This document shows, piece after piece, positions 21,050 through 33,734 of a stretch of DNA of 64,000 bases (positions are counted from its first letter, which is position 1; every line of letters starts with the position of its first letter). The stretch comes from Adiantum capillus-veneris (taxonomy: Eukaryota; Streptophyta; Polypodiopsida; Polypodiales; Pteridaceae), in contig CM043969.1 of assembly GCA_014529385.2 (NCBI GenBank), positions 71,210,176 through 71,274,175 on the forward strand, in the 5' to 3' direction. The notes beneath the pieces are model-generated. The model worked only from the letters and a program-made list of their open reading frames with translations. It was not told the origin of the DNA and ran no database searches. A program made the position numbers and the translations under genes.

Positions 21050-23908
21050 TTAATAGGCCCCCTTCCATGTCAAAATTTAGAGAATTTATAGGTTTCTAAG
21101 CATGGCCCACATTTTAACTCTTAAAAATAAAAAGAACAAAATATACGAGAACTGGTTCAGGGTCCGTCAAGTGGGCAATCTCTCTCCTCATTTGGGGTGC
21201 CAATGTGAGAGTTGGTTTTTATCAGGCATTTTATCCATTTTCTATCGGTGCAAAACGTTAGCTATCCTTTTAAGATTACACTATAATACGAAGAAAACCA
21301 TAATATCTTGGAAATTGGAAGGGCTTGAAGGATGCCCTTGGTGAGATATAGTGTCTATGAGCTCAACGATAAAATATTCTCTCTCCCTCTCTCTCTCACA
21401 TAGCCAATAACGTGGGTCTACCTCTTTATTTGCGTGCATAGCAAGACATCACCAAGTCGACATGAGGTAAGCTTTTTTCTCTCGATCTCTTTAAAAAAAA
21501 CAAACTTTTAGAAATCTCTAAAAAATATCAATAATGTTCTTGAAAAGAATCCCTTGAAAAGATAAATCCAAATATATATATTCCAAAATTAAATTCTTAT
21601 TAAATAATAAAATCTTTACTAAAATTATCTATTTTTTGTTATAGACATTTAAAGTGAAACATTTATTCTTTGAAAAGTAGAAAGTCTATTCCCTTTGTAT
21701 TTTGAAAATGAAAAGCATGTCACTTCTTACAATGTTACCCTTTACTTTTACATTTTAAATCTAACCCTTCATTTTTGTTTTCTTTTAAATGAAACAGAAT
21801 GTGAAATATGGAGGAGAGACCATTCTTTCATGCACTCATACACTCATATTGGGTCTATGTTATGGTTCATTAATTAATTACACTCGAAGATTCTCTCCCC
21901 CACTCTTGAGAACGCAAAGCTCCCAGCCTTCGCCCCGGTTCCCACGAGCCCACTGTGCCACCTCGTCCACCCTCTCCCCATACCACAGTCCCGCTTTGCT
22001 TGAGCGTCCCCCTTTTCCCCGTCCTCTGTATTTTGTGAGAAGAGATGCACTGTTCCACTACCCCTGTGCCCACCTGCAACCGCTACACGCTATCGCCCAT
22101 TCTCTCATGTATCCTCTTCTCGCTTGCTCCATCCTACCCCATATATACGCAACGAGGCCAACACACCGACCTGCAAACGTCCTCCTCCTACGGCACTCTC
22201 GCCTGCACAGGTCCCGCGCTCCCTATTTCGACATGCCAAGCTTTCAAAAATGAACCCTCTAGTCCATCTGCTTTTTGTATCATCCTCCTCTCTCCAATGT
22301 CGTCACGTGGCATCACCTCCTCCCGTCCCTCCACACCTACCACCTGCCTGCAAGTTGAGCCACCCGCTCGATTCACCTCCCTCACACCTCCCCACTTACC
22401 ACTTGACTGCTGTTTCGTCGCTCCAAATATCTGTCTCTTCTTGCTCTCTCTCTGTTCCACGCGCCATGCGCTCAGATCCCGCATACAACGTCAAATTCCT
22501 TTCCTTGAATTTCCCAAATTTTTTGGGCCTTATCCTTCACAAAAAAAGTGAGCATCTTTGTAGATTCCAATCAATGTGTCTTGCTGGCAAAATTAGAACC
22601 ACATACTGCTTGCTGTAAAAGAAAAAGGCTTTAGAAGAGAAGAGAGTTGGCCATGGTTCGTGGTACTACTATTGGACTTAACTTTTCATGCGGAACGTCC
22701 TTCTCTTTGCTTTTAGTTTTTCAAAAGGTCCCTTCATTTCATAGCCTTACATTACTAGACTTCCTTTTCATTTTATTATTTAGAATGCCAATGCGAACCT
22801 TCACCTTGCCTGAAAAAAAGATAAAGGAGGAACTTAGTAGAGCTAGAAAAAAAATCGGGGTCTAGTGTAATTTAACAGGCTGAAATTGTAAAATCTCGAG
22901 TAGATTTTGAGCTTTCCTTGATGAAAATCGAAAAATTTACACAAGTTTTGGTATAATACCGGCAAATCCGTCAATTTTTGACCTAAAAACTGGAAGAATT
23001 TCAAGTTTGACCTTATTTTCTTCGGTTAGGGAAAATGTATTTTTCTAGCCCTGAATCAAGGTAGAAAAACTACATCTTCAGTGACATTGACAGGAGGTAC
23101 GTGTGCTCAATCTTTTTTGAGGTGCTTTATTAGTAGGAATCTCAGGAGATTCTTATATCTAGTTGAGGAGAAAAAAAAGGGAACTTATCTAGATTTCAAA
23201 ATAGTGAAATTGATAATTAATAAATAATGGAATACTAAGGGTGGTGGGTTCAAACTAGGTGACGGAAGAAAAATGCAAAGGGACGTCGATCCTTCATGGC
23301 GAGATTTCTCTTCCACCGGACCCTCCATTTTTTTCCGACCCCCCCCCCCTCCTCGGAAGAGTTGATGGCCTCTCTCAACCCCCTTCACTTTTTCACTTTT
23401 TCTCCTCCACACTGTTCACACTAGGCGGCGGCACATTTAGGAAGCCTTGTTTCTTTCGCTGGTTCAGTCTGAACCCAGCCTAAACCATAGTGTATCTGAT
23501 TGGCTTACCAAAGAGAGGACAATCTGGAGGGGTTTAAAGTTTTTGCCTAAGTCTAAAATAAGTAGTGTCCTCAATCATAACAATGATTAGCTTCATGACT
23601 TAAATGCTTGTCCTCTTTTACTGAAAGAAGCATGATGGAAGCCCTTTTTTTAAAAACTTTTTTGGGATTTGTAAAATTTTGTACTCTCTTTATATCACAT
23701 TCTTCATGAAAATCTTTACTGGCCCATTCTATTTTCCCTCCATAGCATGCACCATTTCATTGCATAATTTGCTCTAATCGATTTACTTTGTATAGACTTT
23801 AAGGAAAGATGTCTTACCCTTTCACTAATAGTGCATATACTAATTTTTTATGATGCTTATCATGTATGTGTGTGTGTGCACGCGCATGCATGCACGTGGA
23901 CTCTGGAG

Positions 23909-23946
<38 letters not shown>

Positions 23947-24160
23947 TTGCTTAAGCACCAATTTTGCATTTATATCTCTCTTTTTCTACAGATGCACTTT
24001 TGAATGGCTAGCCATTTTGACTTTTAGTTACCTTGTTCAATAGTAGCAAGCTAGAGCTTATCAGAAGTTGAAACTATTACATCCTTGTGTTGCAAAATTA
24101 CAAGACAGTTTGGATTTCAAAATAGTAAGTAATTACTGGCTATAGATAACATCGTTACAT
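21050..24160. other. Non-coding stretch, nothing recognised
   Basis: The longest frames (for example 22045-22551 and 22124-22618 plus) overlap each other in Pro/Ser-rich C-rich sequence without any motif, and I treat them as chance. A C-run (about 23340-23350) and a (GA)n tract (23911-23941) preceded by a GTGTGTGTGCACGCGC-type stretch are present. No terminal repeats were found. Confidence 0.5.
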
Positions 24161-24166
24161 TATAGT

Positions 24167-24208
24167 CAATGTTCGGGAAAAATCATTTTCACACTTTTCC
24201 CGAACACT
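24167..24208. mobile_element. Miniature palindromic remnant of the hAT-like MITE
   Basis: Only the two ends of the MITE family remain: a left arm ATGTTCGGGAAAAATC and a right arm that reads AGTGTTCGGGAAAAGTG on the opposite strand. A few bases separate them. A target duplication is not clear. This is either an internal deletion or a fold-back excision product. Confidence 0.6.
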
Positions 24209-24600
24209 ATTTGTAAACATACTTTTGCGGTGGTTTTAATATATGCATAGATATTGGTTTTGAAGAAAAAAGATGCTTAACAACCATTGTTATTGTACTC
24301 TCTGAGAATATGGTAAACATTCCATGTACATATTTCTTGACAATTTTAAGTCTACAACCCGCTCTGTGAGCAATGCTAGTATGCATTGTCATAAGGAAGG
24401 GCCATCTAACTGTGTTACGCTTAGCCCATAGAAGATGACCATTGAATATGTGACCGAGGAGATTTTGTAAAAGCTATCACCTTCAAATTGGAGGTTGGTC
24501 CAACCACTATCCTAAACAATAATGAAGTACCTGATAATACATAAAGGTGGTATGTTGGATTATGCAAGCACACAATCGTCAAATAGTTTGCCTAGTTACG

Positions 24601-24633
<33 letters not shown>

Positions 24634-25099
24634 GAAACTTCATAGGGCTGAAATTTGTTGTTTGGTAATTGATAAGGAGCCCTCTCATTTTGAATGTCCT
24701 AACTATAGAGAGGCGACTTTGGTGGGCAAGAGCTCTAAAATAAGTTGTAATTAAAATATTGCATAAAACATGGCCAACTCCAATCTGAATGAGAAAGAAC
24801 TAAGCAATAATTTTTGTGCGTTGATGCCACGTCAGCATTTTGCAAAATGCGGTGCAATTTTTGAGACTGTCTGCAAATTCCCTCTCATGTTATTTTAGCT
24901 CCAATTCTTCCATGTACACGAAATTTTTTAGTCACCAGAATGACTACTTTAGTGAGACAATGCTCAAAAACATGGTTTAGTAGAACTAACCCTTGGATGC
25001 CATTTTAGTGGGATAGTTACAAACAAAAAGTAAAGTCACAACCATGCATGAAGCTTAGTCATTTTAGACGTAAAAGAGATCAGCAAGGCTCATGGGAGG

Positions 25100-25319
25100 C
25101 TCCTTAGTTCCGGAAAAAGGTCTCTCAACTTAATATCGTGCCGTTTGCAATTTCAAAGATTTGGGTTGAGAGCAAGGGGAAAAGGAGAAATTCCGCCCCA
25201 AAATAGAGAAAAATAATGTAAAACTGCAAAAAAAGACCTAATTTTCTAAAATTTCCTCTTCACAAAATCAAGAAAAGGAATTTTGTATGTTTGGAAAAGC
25301 GATTTTTCCCGAACACTTG
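25100..25319 (-). mobile_element. hAT-like MITE, copy 2 (220 bp, inverted)
   Basis: Read on the minus strand it starts CAAGTGTTCGGGAAAAATCG and follows copy 1 along its length (shared words include AATTCCTTTTCTTG/AATTCCTTTCCTTG-type segments and the GGGGCGGAATTTCTCC-like core). The flanks ATGGGAGG (25092-25099) and ATGGGAGC (25320-25327) form an 8-bp target duplication with one mismatch. It lies about 1.1 kb upstream of the DREB-type coding sequence. Confidence 0.75.
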
Positions 25320-25644
25320 ATGGGAGCTCGCTCTAAGATCATTTTCCAACGCCTTGTTTCGAAGGTCAGCGTCGCTCTCGGAAAATAGTGACTCAAGGAG
25401 TCTAGTCTAGTCCAGTCTAGCTGAATTATTATGGCTAGGCTCTCTACTGGGCTAATGATAAGAGGACTCAGGAGCCTTTTTGAGACAAGCTTTACTTAGA
25501 CCCTTTTAGCTCTAGCAGTAGGCAGGCTCATTGTACTCTCTGCTTCAAAATGCAACTTTTCACTTTAGGGAGACCAAATCACCGCAATGCAATCGGTCGC
25601 TAGCTAGCCTAACTATTTCCCTCTTCTCCCTCTCGAGTTGAGAC

Positions 25645-25648
<4 letters not shown>

Positions 25649-25681
<33 letters not shown>

Positions 25682-25707
25682 GCTGCAGAGATCGATAGGT
25701 ATATAAG
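25649..25707 (+). promoter_or_regulatory. Core promoter: (CT)15 tract and TATA box
   Basis: A 30-base CT tract (25649-25678) is followed 22 bases later by TATATAA (25701-25707). A start site would be expected near 25735. It lies 714 bases upstream of the DREB-type ATG. CT/GA tracts just upstream of TATA boxes are common plant promoter features. Assignment to this gene is inferred from orientation and the absence of another gene. Confidence 0.5.
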
Positions 25708-25743
25708 CCGCAGACGATCCCCCAATCAGCGAAGCATTCGAGC

Positions 25744-26064
25744 TCAGCAAAATCGTGACTGCCCAGATGGCTGCTTGTCGCCCTCTCTGCAGCTTCCCCT
25801 GCTCCCCTCGTCATGGACCTTTCTCCATTGTATCTTTTTAGGTACCCGTTCTTGCCTTCTCTTGCTTTTCTGCGCATTTGGGCGTTTGGGCGATGCAGCA
25901 TGCTCCTGCTTTTCTAGTTCTTTTGCCGCAAATCGCCCATATTGAGTACCATACTCATTGCAACCAATTATTTTGAGAGCAGGCGCTGCGTCATAGTCCA
26001 CATTCAAGACTCCAGCCTTCTGCTCAATTTGACATGGCTTGAAAATGATGCTGCGAGGCAACAT
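25744..26064 (-). CDS. Unassigned 106-codon antisense frame over the DREB leader
   Basis: It starts with ATG at 26064 on the minus strand. The first 60 codons have varied, protein-like composition (MLPRSIIFKPCQIEQKAGVL..., then IIGCNEYGTQYGRFAAKELE). The last 40 codons are Arg/Lys-rich and low in complexity. I do not recognise the protein. It could be a captured exon fragment, an antisense transcript or chance. It overlaps the predicted 5' leader of the DREB-type gene on the other strand. Confidence 0.2.
   Translation of the reverse strand: MLPRSIIFKPCQIEQKAGVLNVDYDAAPALKIIGCNEYGTQYGRFAAKELEKQEHAASPKRPNAQKSKRRQERVPKKIQWRKVHDEGSRGSCREGDKQPSGQSRFC
25767..25841 (+). other. Upstream ORF (24 codons) in the DREB leader
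   Basis: ATG at 25767 opens a 24-codon frame (MAACRPLCSFPCSPRHGPFS...) that ends with TAG at 25839-25841, well before the main ATG at 26415. If the leader is not spliced out here, it would lower translation of the main frame. A long leader with uORFs could equally hide a 5'-UTR intron. Confidence 0.35.
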
Positions 26065-26414
26065 CGCAATGCGAGGAGCTGTGTTCTGAACAGAAGTTGA
26101 TAGTACCTCTTATTCATGCAACGTCTGTTTCTGCATTGAAGAAATTGCCAGCCGTACTGCTTAACAAACATAACTGCATACAAAACTCACATTATTAGTA
26201 CAATCACTACATTGATTTATTGGTCAAGACTCAGTTCTTCTTTCCTCAACGTCTCACAACTTTGCTTTCAGGCTTTCTGCAGGGTTCCGCCCTCTCATGT
26301 CATCTAAAGTACTGTCCTTCACAATCTATCTTGTTTCACCATTATTGTTGATGCCGCCACTTGGGGCACCATCGATTGCATAAATCAGAATTGCACCCAT
26401 ACCCCAGCTTCACA

Positions 26415-27284
26415 ATGTACTATCCCTCTGATGATGGTGCAAACTTCTCAGAGCTCGAGGCCCCTGCCTCTTTGTGTCATCAACCTTGTGTTATAGATTT
26501 CCACTTGCGCGCACATGACGAAGCTGTTTCAGTCTCTCAATCTATGGAAGGTGTTTCCGCATCCAAGTGCAAGAAGAGTGGAGAAGCAGCTGCCAAGTCC
26601 AGCTCAGAAACTCGGCACCCCGTTTATCATGGTGTGCGTCGGAGAAGTTGGGGCAAATGGGTCTCTGAAATAAGAGAGCCAAAGAAGAAATCTCGCATCT
26701 GGCTTGGCTCCTACCCGACTGCGGAAATGGCAGCTCGGGCTTATGATGTTGCTGCATTATGCTTGAAAGGCGATGCGGCGGTATTAAACTTTCCTGAGTA
26801 TGTTCACACATCACCTCAACCATGTACAAATTCTCCCCGCGACATTCAAGCTGCGGCGACAGAGGCAGCAACTGCGTTTGGATTACTCTTTGCAACACCT
26901 TCGACAACAGGGGTGGAGGTATGTGATGAAGCTCCTATTGTGCCAGTCAAGGAGGAAGCATCAAATGCCTCGTGCTTGCGCATGCCAGTCTTACATGCAT
27001 CGTATGCTGAGGACGAGGCAACTTCAAGCATACAAACAGATGCTTCCACATATGTGGATTCAGCTCCAGCTAGCTATACCGATCTAAATTGCAGTAAGCT
27101 AAATCAAGACGACATGCCGGGCATATTTGATGTACCATGCTCCGACATCACACACATGGCAGAAAGTATGTTTCTGTCCCCGACCGAGCTTCATTCGGGC
27201 CCTCTTCACTTCTCCAGCTGCCACCAATTGTGTGGCGATGATGACAGCAGCACAGAAGAACCATCACTATGGAGCTATCACTGA
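26415..27284 (+). CDS. DREB/CBF-like AP2/ERF transcription factor (group III)
   Basis: An intact, intronless frame of 289 codons; ATG 26415 is the first in-frame ATG. The AP2 domain spans about residues 71-128: [40 protein letters not shown], then AVLNFPE. Val14 and Glu19, the pair that marks DREB-type AP2 domains and selects the DRE/CRT core, are both present. It is preceded by ETRHP, as in CBF/DREB1 proteins, and followed by [16 protein letters not shown], the helix that follows the AP2 domain in group III. The C-terminus is acidic and ends LWSYH, like the LWSY activation motif of CBFs. Expected role: nuclear activator of stress or cold genes. No close paralog in the window. It is the only frame here that looks functional. 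A-1 versus A-4 subgroup is not settled. Confidence 0.92.
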   Translation: MYYPSDDGANFSELEAPASLCHQPCVIDFHLRAHDEAVSVSQSMEGVSASKCKKSGEAAAKSSSETRHPVYHGVRRRSWGKWVSEIREPKKKSRIWLGSYPTAEMAARAYDVAALCLKGDAAVLNFPEYVHTSPQPCTNSPRDIQAAATEAATAFGLLFATPSTTGVEVCDEAPIVPVKEEASNASCLRMPVLHASYAEDEATSSIQTDASTYVDSAPASYTDLNCSKLNQDDMPGIFDVPCSDITHMAESMFLSPTELHSGPLHFSSCHQLCGDDDSSTEEPSLWSYH

Positions 27285-29560
27285 AGCCCAAACATTTCGG
27301 CATCAGTCGCATTTCGACCACTTACAAGTGAGTAAGGTATGGTTAGCTCTTGCACCCTTCTTCAGGCATTTCCATGGTTTTCTTTCAATTGTCAGCAGCT
27401 TTCTCACAAAAATGCCACTGCTAAAAGATAGATGCATGGTTAGTTTACCAAGAGATCAGTGTTTCACAGTATTTACTGTCAAGCCTCTTAAGTGATCAAT
27501 GAAGCTAAAACGGGACTAGAAAGCTTTCGATGGAGAGTGGAACAACTCCTAATTTGCAATTCATTGGTCCCTCATTTTGGAAGGTTTCATGGCTAGATTT
27601 GGGTGACTAAAGTGTCAGTAAGTTTCTTGGATGCGAAGGTGTCATCACTACACGAAGGTTCCAGTAGTGACACCTTTATTTTTTCATTTCAAAGAGCCTG
27701 GGTGCACGATAGTGAACTTACACATGAGGTTGAGCTCAAAATTTACATTAAAAACTGGTTTCGTGCTCCATAGCCATGTCCTCTCATATTAGCATATTGA
27801 TTCATGAAATTAGCCTAACAATACTAGTGCATCAAATTGAAGTCAGCTTCCTGTTTTGATAGCTACAATGTGGCTAATATGATGTTTGGGGCATCTCCAG
27901 TGTATATAGCATGGAACTACCTCAGAACCTATTGCTGTGGAGTGCTCATAAATAGTCTCTGATGCGCGTTTATCGTCAGGTACGAGCCAGCACCACTATT
28001 GGATCCATTCATGAAGCATATAGAGCATATAACAAGCCCCCACCAACAGCCCATTCATCTAAAGGAACCGCGAACATTCAAGTACTATCACCCAAATAGG
28101 CCTCATGTAGAATTGATGCCCATGAAGAAAAAGACAATGTCTATCAACCAAAAATCCTTGTATTCCTTGCCATCGAGATGTCCCATGTAAAAACCTTAAA
28201 CCTTCTAATCATAATCCTCTATTCTAAAAAACATCCTTGTAAAGGCTTGCTTGTCTTAATCCTTATTTGCATAAAAAACAATTAATGTCTCCTTCAGGAT
28301 GAGGTGTCAATTTCTTTGAGGTGGATGATCAGTGTAGATCTTTTAAATGATGTTTTGACAATTCACTCCAGATTTGATTTAATTAGCTGGAAGCTATAAG
28401 CAATCGCAAAGATATCAGTTTGGAGTCTTTGGACATCTCGGGAGGTTCACTATGTGTAAAACTACCATATCACGTGCGTTCGACATGTTTGTAAAACCCT
28501 TTATCTGTGAATTTTGTTAAGAATATAATGTACCTTTTTCTTTTAAAATCTGTAAGTTTTTTTTCAAATTTGAAAAAATAATGCCCTTCTATATATATAT
28601 TTCTGTAAGTTTCAAGAACTTTAAATACCCTTCTGTTGAACTCACATGATAGGTTACATTTTTACTAGGTGACCTCCCTGGGTTGGACATATAACCTTCT
28701 GAAAAGATGACTTGATCCCATGGAACGTTTGCTTACAAAATGCCATTAAATTTCATGCCAAGTCCGATCTTTATCAAGAAATTGTAAGAATCAGCCGGTA
28801 CAATTGTATAGGGAAGATACCGTGAAGACATAATTCAACAAAGAGAAGTGGTTTTTTTTCAAAAAAATTTGTCTTTATTGTTTTCAAGGGCACTGGAAGA
28901 AGTCATTGGATCCTAGCTTAACAAGTTTTGAGCATTATGCAAGTTTGTTCCCAATATTTTGAGCTGGCCATGCTTGTATCCTCTATAATGGTCGTTCTGT
29001 GTATTATTAAGCTACTTAGCCGAGGCCCACTCCAAATTTTTGCTTTCCACTTTATGTACCCCCTCAAATTATGGACCTGCATCAAACCTAGGCACTCACA
29101 AGTACACTAATCTAGCTCCAAAGCTATGGGGGCCGATTTATGAAGAAAGTTCACAAGGTTGTTCAAGGCTCAATGTCCTCAATAGCCAGGGAAATATACA
29201 AGCTGTCAGCAAAAAGTAGTTAGCAAAACGTGATAAAATGTTTGCATCAAGGCAAGATGGTTGTCAAGAAACTAAACCATATTCTCCAATTCTTCTCTTT
29301 ATGTTACGTCTATGCAAAACCCTTCCTTTTCACGTCACGATAGTAGATTAAGAGATGCAATTCTGTCTCTTAGGCAGTGGTCACGCAAAGCATAGTTATC
29401 GCTTATTTTTAAGAGGATAACTGTGCCTCAACGCATGGTCACACCTAGCATTCGTTATTTGTCTTTTATGTAACTATGCAAGTCTCTTGCAACTATGCCG
29501 ATTTTGGCATACTTACACTAGTTACATGTAACTGAGAATTATGCTTCGTGTGCTCATCTC
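27285..29560. other. 3' flank of the DREB gene and non-coding sequence
   Basis: No further gene is recognised. The 3' UTR end cannot be fixed, as no clear AATAAA signal is seen close to the stop. A short imperfect hairpin lies at 27636-27672. The frame at 27999-28190 lacks any motif. Confidence 0.5.
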
Positions 29561-29569
29561 CTTATTACT

Positions 29570-30909
29570 TTTCTTTTCTTTTCTTTTTCCTTTAGGCGGT
29601 AGGACGGTAGCCTTCCTTCTAGCTCACACCTAGAAGAGAGCTCCCAACACCCAGGTAGAAGCTGTTGTCACTAGCTTCATCTATTCCTTTTGGCACCAAC
29701 CTGACTTCTCGGGAGATAGGCTTATTCCACTTCCTTAGGGCACCGCCTGCGAAGACCCCTACACTGCACACGATTAGGGCGTGAGTGTGACCAAGGATCC
29801 CTTTCCAGGATCCAAGTACAGCAGGACCATATAACTCAAAGGCAAGATGTCACTTGAAATTTCCTCTATTTGTGGCTTCTCTGTCAAACCCTTCTTTTCC
29901 ACTGAGGAACCTGAAATGGAGCACTACAGATGCAACAGCAGTTGGGCCAACAGTCTAGCAGGAATAGCATTTGTCGACATTAATGTGGTCCTCTATAGCA
30001 GTAGAGGGCTGAGCAAAGTTGTCATTGGAGCGGTCATCTATAGTATTACAGGAAGAACTTACTGCTTCCATGGCCATAATTAACTGTTAGCAGCATCATG
30101 TGGGATATACACCGTAATTACAGGCAACCACATGTCCATAAAGTGGTAAGATTCTCCCACCTGGCTCCAATCATGTATGACGGTGTCAAGATTGAAGTAC
30201 ATGGGCCACCAGGGTTTGACACCACCAGCTACCAGGTTCCATAGGGTTTTAATAACATACCATTCTCAAATGTATAGTGACCAATATGGTGACAAAACAT
30301 CTACAATCCCATTGACACATCGTTGCAAACTGCCTCCCATTGATTTGATGTGGCTAGACAAACAAGGTGCTAACAAGAGTGCATCTTTTCCCAATCGTTC
30401 GATACGAGGGTCGCCCATACTTCTGATGTTCGGGGCCATATTGCTGAGATTCGACCTCTCTGCAATCGCTACCAGGGTGCCCGCTCTTATAAAGTTACTC
30501 TACAATCGATGGGCTAAGCACATGCAAAACTCAGTTTCCTTGGCTTCTGGTATCCATGTAACGGTGGCCACTGGCTAGTCCAGCCAGCCTCAAGACTAAT
30601 TGACGCTGGCCTGTCAGGTGGGATCAATGGTTCCCCTTTTTGGGCTATGTCGATGAGCACCGTCCGATCTAGAATTGGGGGTGCAATTGAAAGAACATGT
30701 TGTTCCCTCGCATACTCAAACAGACAGCCTTGATTCTTCGGAAACTTTGGTATGTTGATCCCATCTGAAGGGGTCAACTGTGTCAAATAGTCCCCTAGGT
30801 CCGGCCAAGGGAACCTGTCTGCCCTGTCTGGGCAACCCTTGGATAACCTGTGCCACCCATCATGGCCTGTCGCCTCCGGTGACACCACCGTCCACTCCTA
30901 CGCGCATGG

Positions 30910-30943
<34 letters not shown>

Positions 30944-31050
30944 GGTGGTGGTGTATCTTTTCTGTTAAGTCAAGATCATACTGTAACCCCTTTTGTAAGT
31001 TTCTGGCAAAAGGTATGAGCATGAGCTGTATCTAGTACTGTGTTGTATTA
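29570..31050. other. Unassigned higher-GC segment
   Basis: This is GC-richer than its neighbours, with moderately long frames on both strands: 29847-30083 plus, 30177-30578 plus and 30514-30888 minus. None has a domain that I recognise. It may be a decayed retroelement, because composition changes sharply near 29,580 and 31,050. It contains a 32-base poly-G run. Confidence 0.3.
30911..30942. repeat. Poly-G homopolymer, 32 bases, followed by (GGT)n
   Basis: A perfect run of 32 G is followed by GGTGGTGGTGG. It could form G-quadruplexes. The exact length is unreliable for sequencing reasons. Confidence 0.9.
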
Positions 31051-33710
31051 AACTGCAGCAAACATCAACAGTTTACCTACGACAAGCCCAGCCCACGAAC
31101 AAAATCTTTAAAGCTTTTCCTTGATTGAGAGTACAGCAAAGGAGCTACTTTCTCTGTGTGGCCCCTGGGTCCTCCTCCGTCAAAACCTCCTGCAGCAGAA
31201 AATAGGACATGTAAACCACCCGAAAGCTTTCGCCGTAATGTACCCGCTGCTACACTTTAAACCACAAAACCGCAATTCCTGTAGCTTGAGTAGTGGGTTC
31301 ACCGTTCATTGCTCAAGTTATCAATGTGTGGGAAAGGGTGAGAAAAAGAAAAGAAAATATCCAGCCTATACTCTAAAAAAATAGTAAAAATTATCTCAAT
31401 TAAAGGTTTTTTTTTTTAACTATTCAAGGCCACTTTTGACCTTAAAGAGAAATGGAAAAGTTTGACTGTGAAGGGTCAATTTGAAAATTGGCCCTGCTTA
31501 TAGAAAGATAGTCGTTACACTTTGAAAAAACAAACTAATGAATATGTATAAATATATGTCAAGTAGTAGGGGGTACCAGCTGAGAGAAATTCATAAAAAA
31601 TGTTACATTAATAGAGTACATTCTCTCCATTTCAGAAGGTAAATGGAAGGGGCGAGGGAGGGCCAGCGAAGGAGCACTCACCAGGCAACAAGTTGCCAAG
31701 ATCGACAAAGATGAGAAATATGGCCGCAGTGTTGGGAGATGGCGACTCCTTGCTCACACAGGTGGCTGGCAACGAGGGGCGGGTGCACTAGCGAAAAGTC
31801 TTTTTTAATTTGCTTGGTGCTCTCCGTTGGGAGCGATGCATGTGGGGCGAGTTGGTTAGCGGTTGTGACTATGACAGCTGAGCGCGACGACCCAAGATCG
31901 ATTTCGCACGCATCATAGTACTGATGATATCTTTTAATCATTTTTGCAGAGAAAGGGGGCAAAGGAATCTCAATAGATTCAGGTTAATAACATTGAAAGG
32001 AGCCAGTAGTATTAAATTGTGGTGTGTACAATGTCGTGGCCGGATAGGTAAGGTGTGAATGCCTCTCATGTAACTACTTGATTGTAATAAAAGGAGTGTG
32101 GAGAAGGCAAACTCAAATGGGTTCTAATCCAGGCACACCACATTGGTGGAGTATGTCATAAAAACTAATATCTAATACTCCCAATTGATTTTCTCATGTT
32201 AAACTAATCATTTAATATGGGGAAGAACTAGGGGAGTAAAAGCTAGAATATTGGTAAGACTGCCAGACCGGTATCTGTCAGGGATCCAAAGGAGGGAAAA
32301 TAGGGATCCAAAGGGGGACAACATGCAGAAGAGCAATGTGCTTTAATAGGGCTTAAAAGACCTAAGGTTCAGCTCCATTAAAACTTCCATAGGCTAAGGT
32401 TCCAAAAATTAAATCTTTTATCCAATGGCCAAAGCAAGGGGAAATTGGATGGTCATGGGAAGACTAAAAAGTCTTCCCACATCCCTAGGAAGGAGGGGGC
32501 GAGCCCATATTGTAGGGGATGACAGAGAAACACACACACACACACACACACACTCCAAGGCTCCCCTTTTACACAAGGGAATACTGGACACATGTCAAGC
32601 TCCTAGGCTAATTGGCCCCAACCTCCCCTCAAATCCTATTGGATGGCCATAGAGGTAGACCAATGGGAATTAGGCTAGAGTAAATTTAGTCTAATCAAAT
32701 AAAAAATGCTTAATAAAAGAACCAATAGAAATTAAGCTTCCTAGAAGACTATTGGATAGTTTACCAAGGGATCCAATGAGCATCCAACAGCCCAATGGCT
32801 TGCCTGATTCCTATTGGCCAAAAGACAAAAAGGTCTAATGAGAGTTTAGATGAATTATTTAAATACCTAAAGCTCTCACAAAAGGGAACAGGGGGACACT
32901 TGTCAAAAGGCTATCAACTATGCTTCTAATTTGTGACTGGCTAAGCTTTACAAGAGCCAATGGGAGGCCAGCATGAGCATTTAGCAAGAGGGGTCGACCA
33001 AGATGAGAGAATGGGTTGCATTTTACTCTAACACAATGCTATACACACACACACACACACGACTCATGTATGCAAGAAGAACTCCATCTCCTTCTCCAAG
33101 CATTGAGAAGTAGAGGCCTACACCAACAACTCTTGGCTATGGAATGCAAATCCAACCGAGAGCGAAGCTTCAATGGCATGCTCATCTCCTCTTACCATGC
33201 TAATTACTAAGCTAAGCTATGCTATTAGAGTAATTATGTGAGTAAAATACTTCTTTCTCGTAAGATACCTCTTCTTCCTCTCAATCTATCCTCATTCCCT
33301 GCTAGCTCTCACCATTTTTGAAGGTGTGTGAGGTCTTGGGACTAAGGCTAGGGACACTAGGTGTGTTTTTCAAGCATAATTTGGTGTATGAAGCTTCCAT
33401 CTTCATTACACCAACTAGTTTTATCAAGGAATACAAAGATTGTATTGTACAAAAGTCTCATTTGTGGGAGAAGCTATAATACAAAGCCTTTATGGAGGGG
33501 GACATACTCCATGTAAATCCGGTCCTCAACTATTGTCAATTGTTCTATGTCTCTCTCTTTTCAAGTATTGTCAATGCCAAATTAGCTAGGTGTAAATTGC
33601 TATGTTTCTTTCTCAATTAAGTACTCTCTCTATGCTCATTAGGAACTTGTTCTTAATGAAATGCTCACTATGTTATCAATTTCCGCTACGCACAAGTTAT
33701 TAGTGCATTA
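31051..33710. other. Non-coding; 3' part probably an LTR
   Basis: No gene is seen. The last part must contain an LTR, because a primer-binding site follows at 33721, but its 5' limit is not determinable without the second LTR. Two short (CA)n tracts are present at about 32530-32552 and 33042-33060. Confidence 0.4.
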
Positions 33711-33717
33711 AATGTTA

Positions 33718-33734
33718 CATTGGTATTAGAGCTA
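33718..33734 (+). other. LTR 3' end (CA) and tRNA-iMet primer-binding site
   Basis: The sequence TTACA/T/TGGTATTAGAGCTA places an LTR end CA at 33718-33719 and, one base later, a primer-binding site that differs from the plant initiator-Met tRNA complement (TGGTATCAGAGC) at one position. After the leader, ATG at 34132 opens MADKGKEIEMNVDRFDFANE, a plausible gag start. It is cut near 34217, where the minus-oriented element begins. Confidence 0.65.

Noticed and set aside
22045-22618. Two overlapping 160-codon Pro/Ser-rich frames
   Set aside because: Both frames are open because the region is C-rich and stop-poor. No motif, no plausible gene context, and the opposite strand is also open.
26361-26414. 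N-terminal extension of the DREB-type frame by 18 codons
   Set aside because: The frame is open upstream but position 26361 is TTG, not ATG. The first in-frame ATG is 26415, and the extra residues match no family feature.
27636-27672. End of a second CACTA element (CACTACACGAAG...TAGTGACACC)
   Set aside because: It resembles a CACTA end with a subterminal motif, but no partner end or target duplication was found nearby. It is only an imperfect hairpin.
30514-30888. Minus-strand 124-codon protein near the poly-G run
   Set aside because: No recognisable motif or supporting neighbour, so it is mentioned only as part of an unassigned segment.
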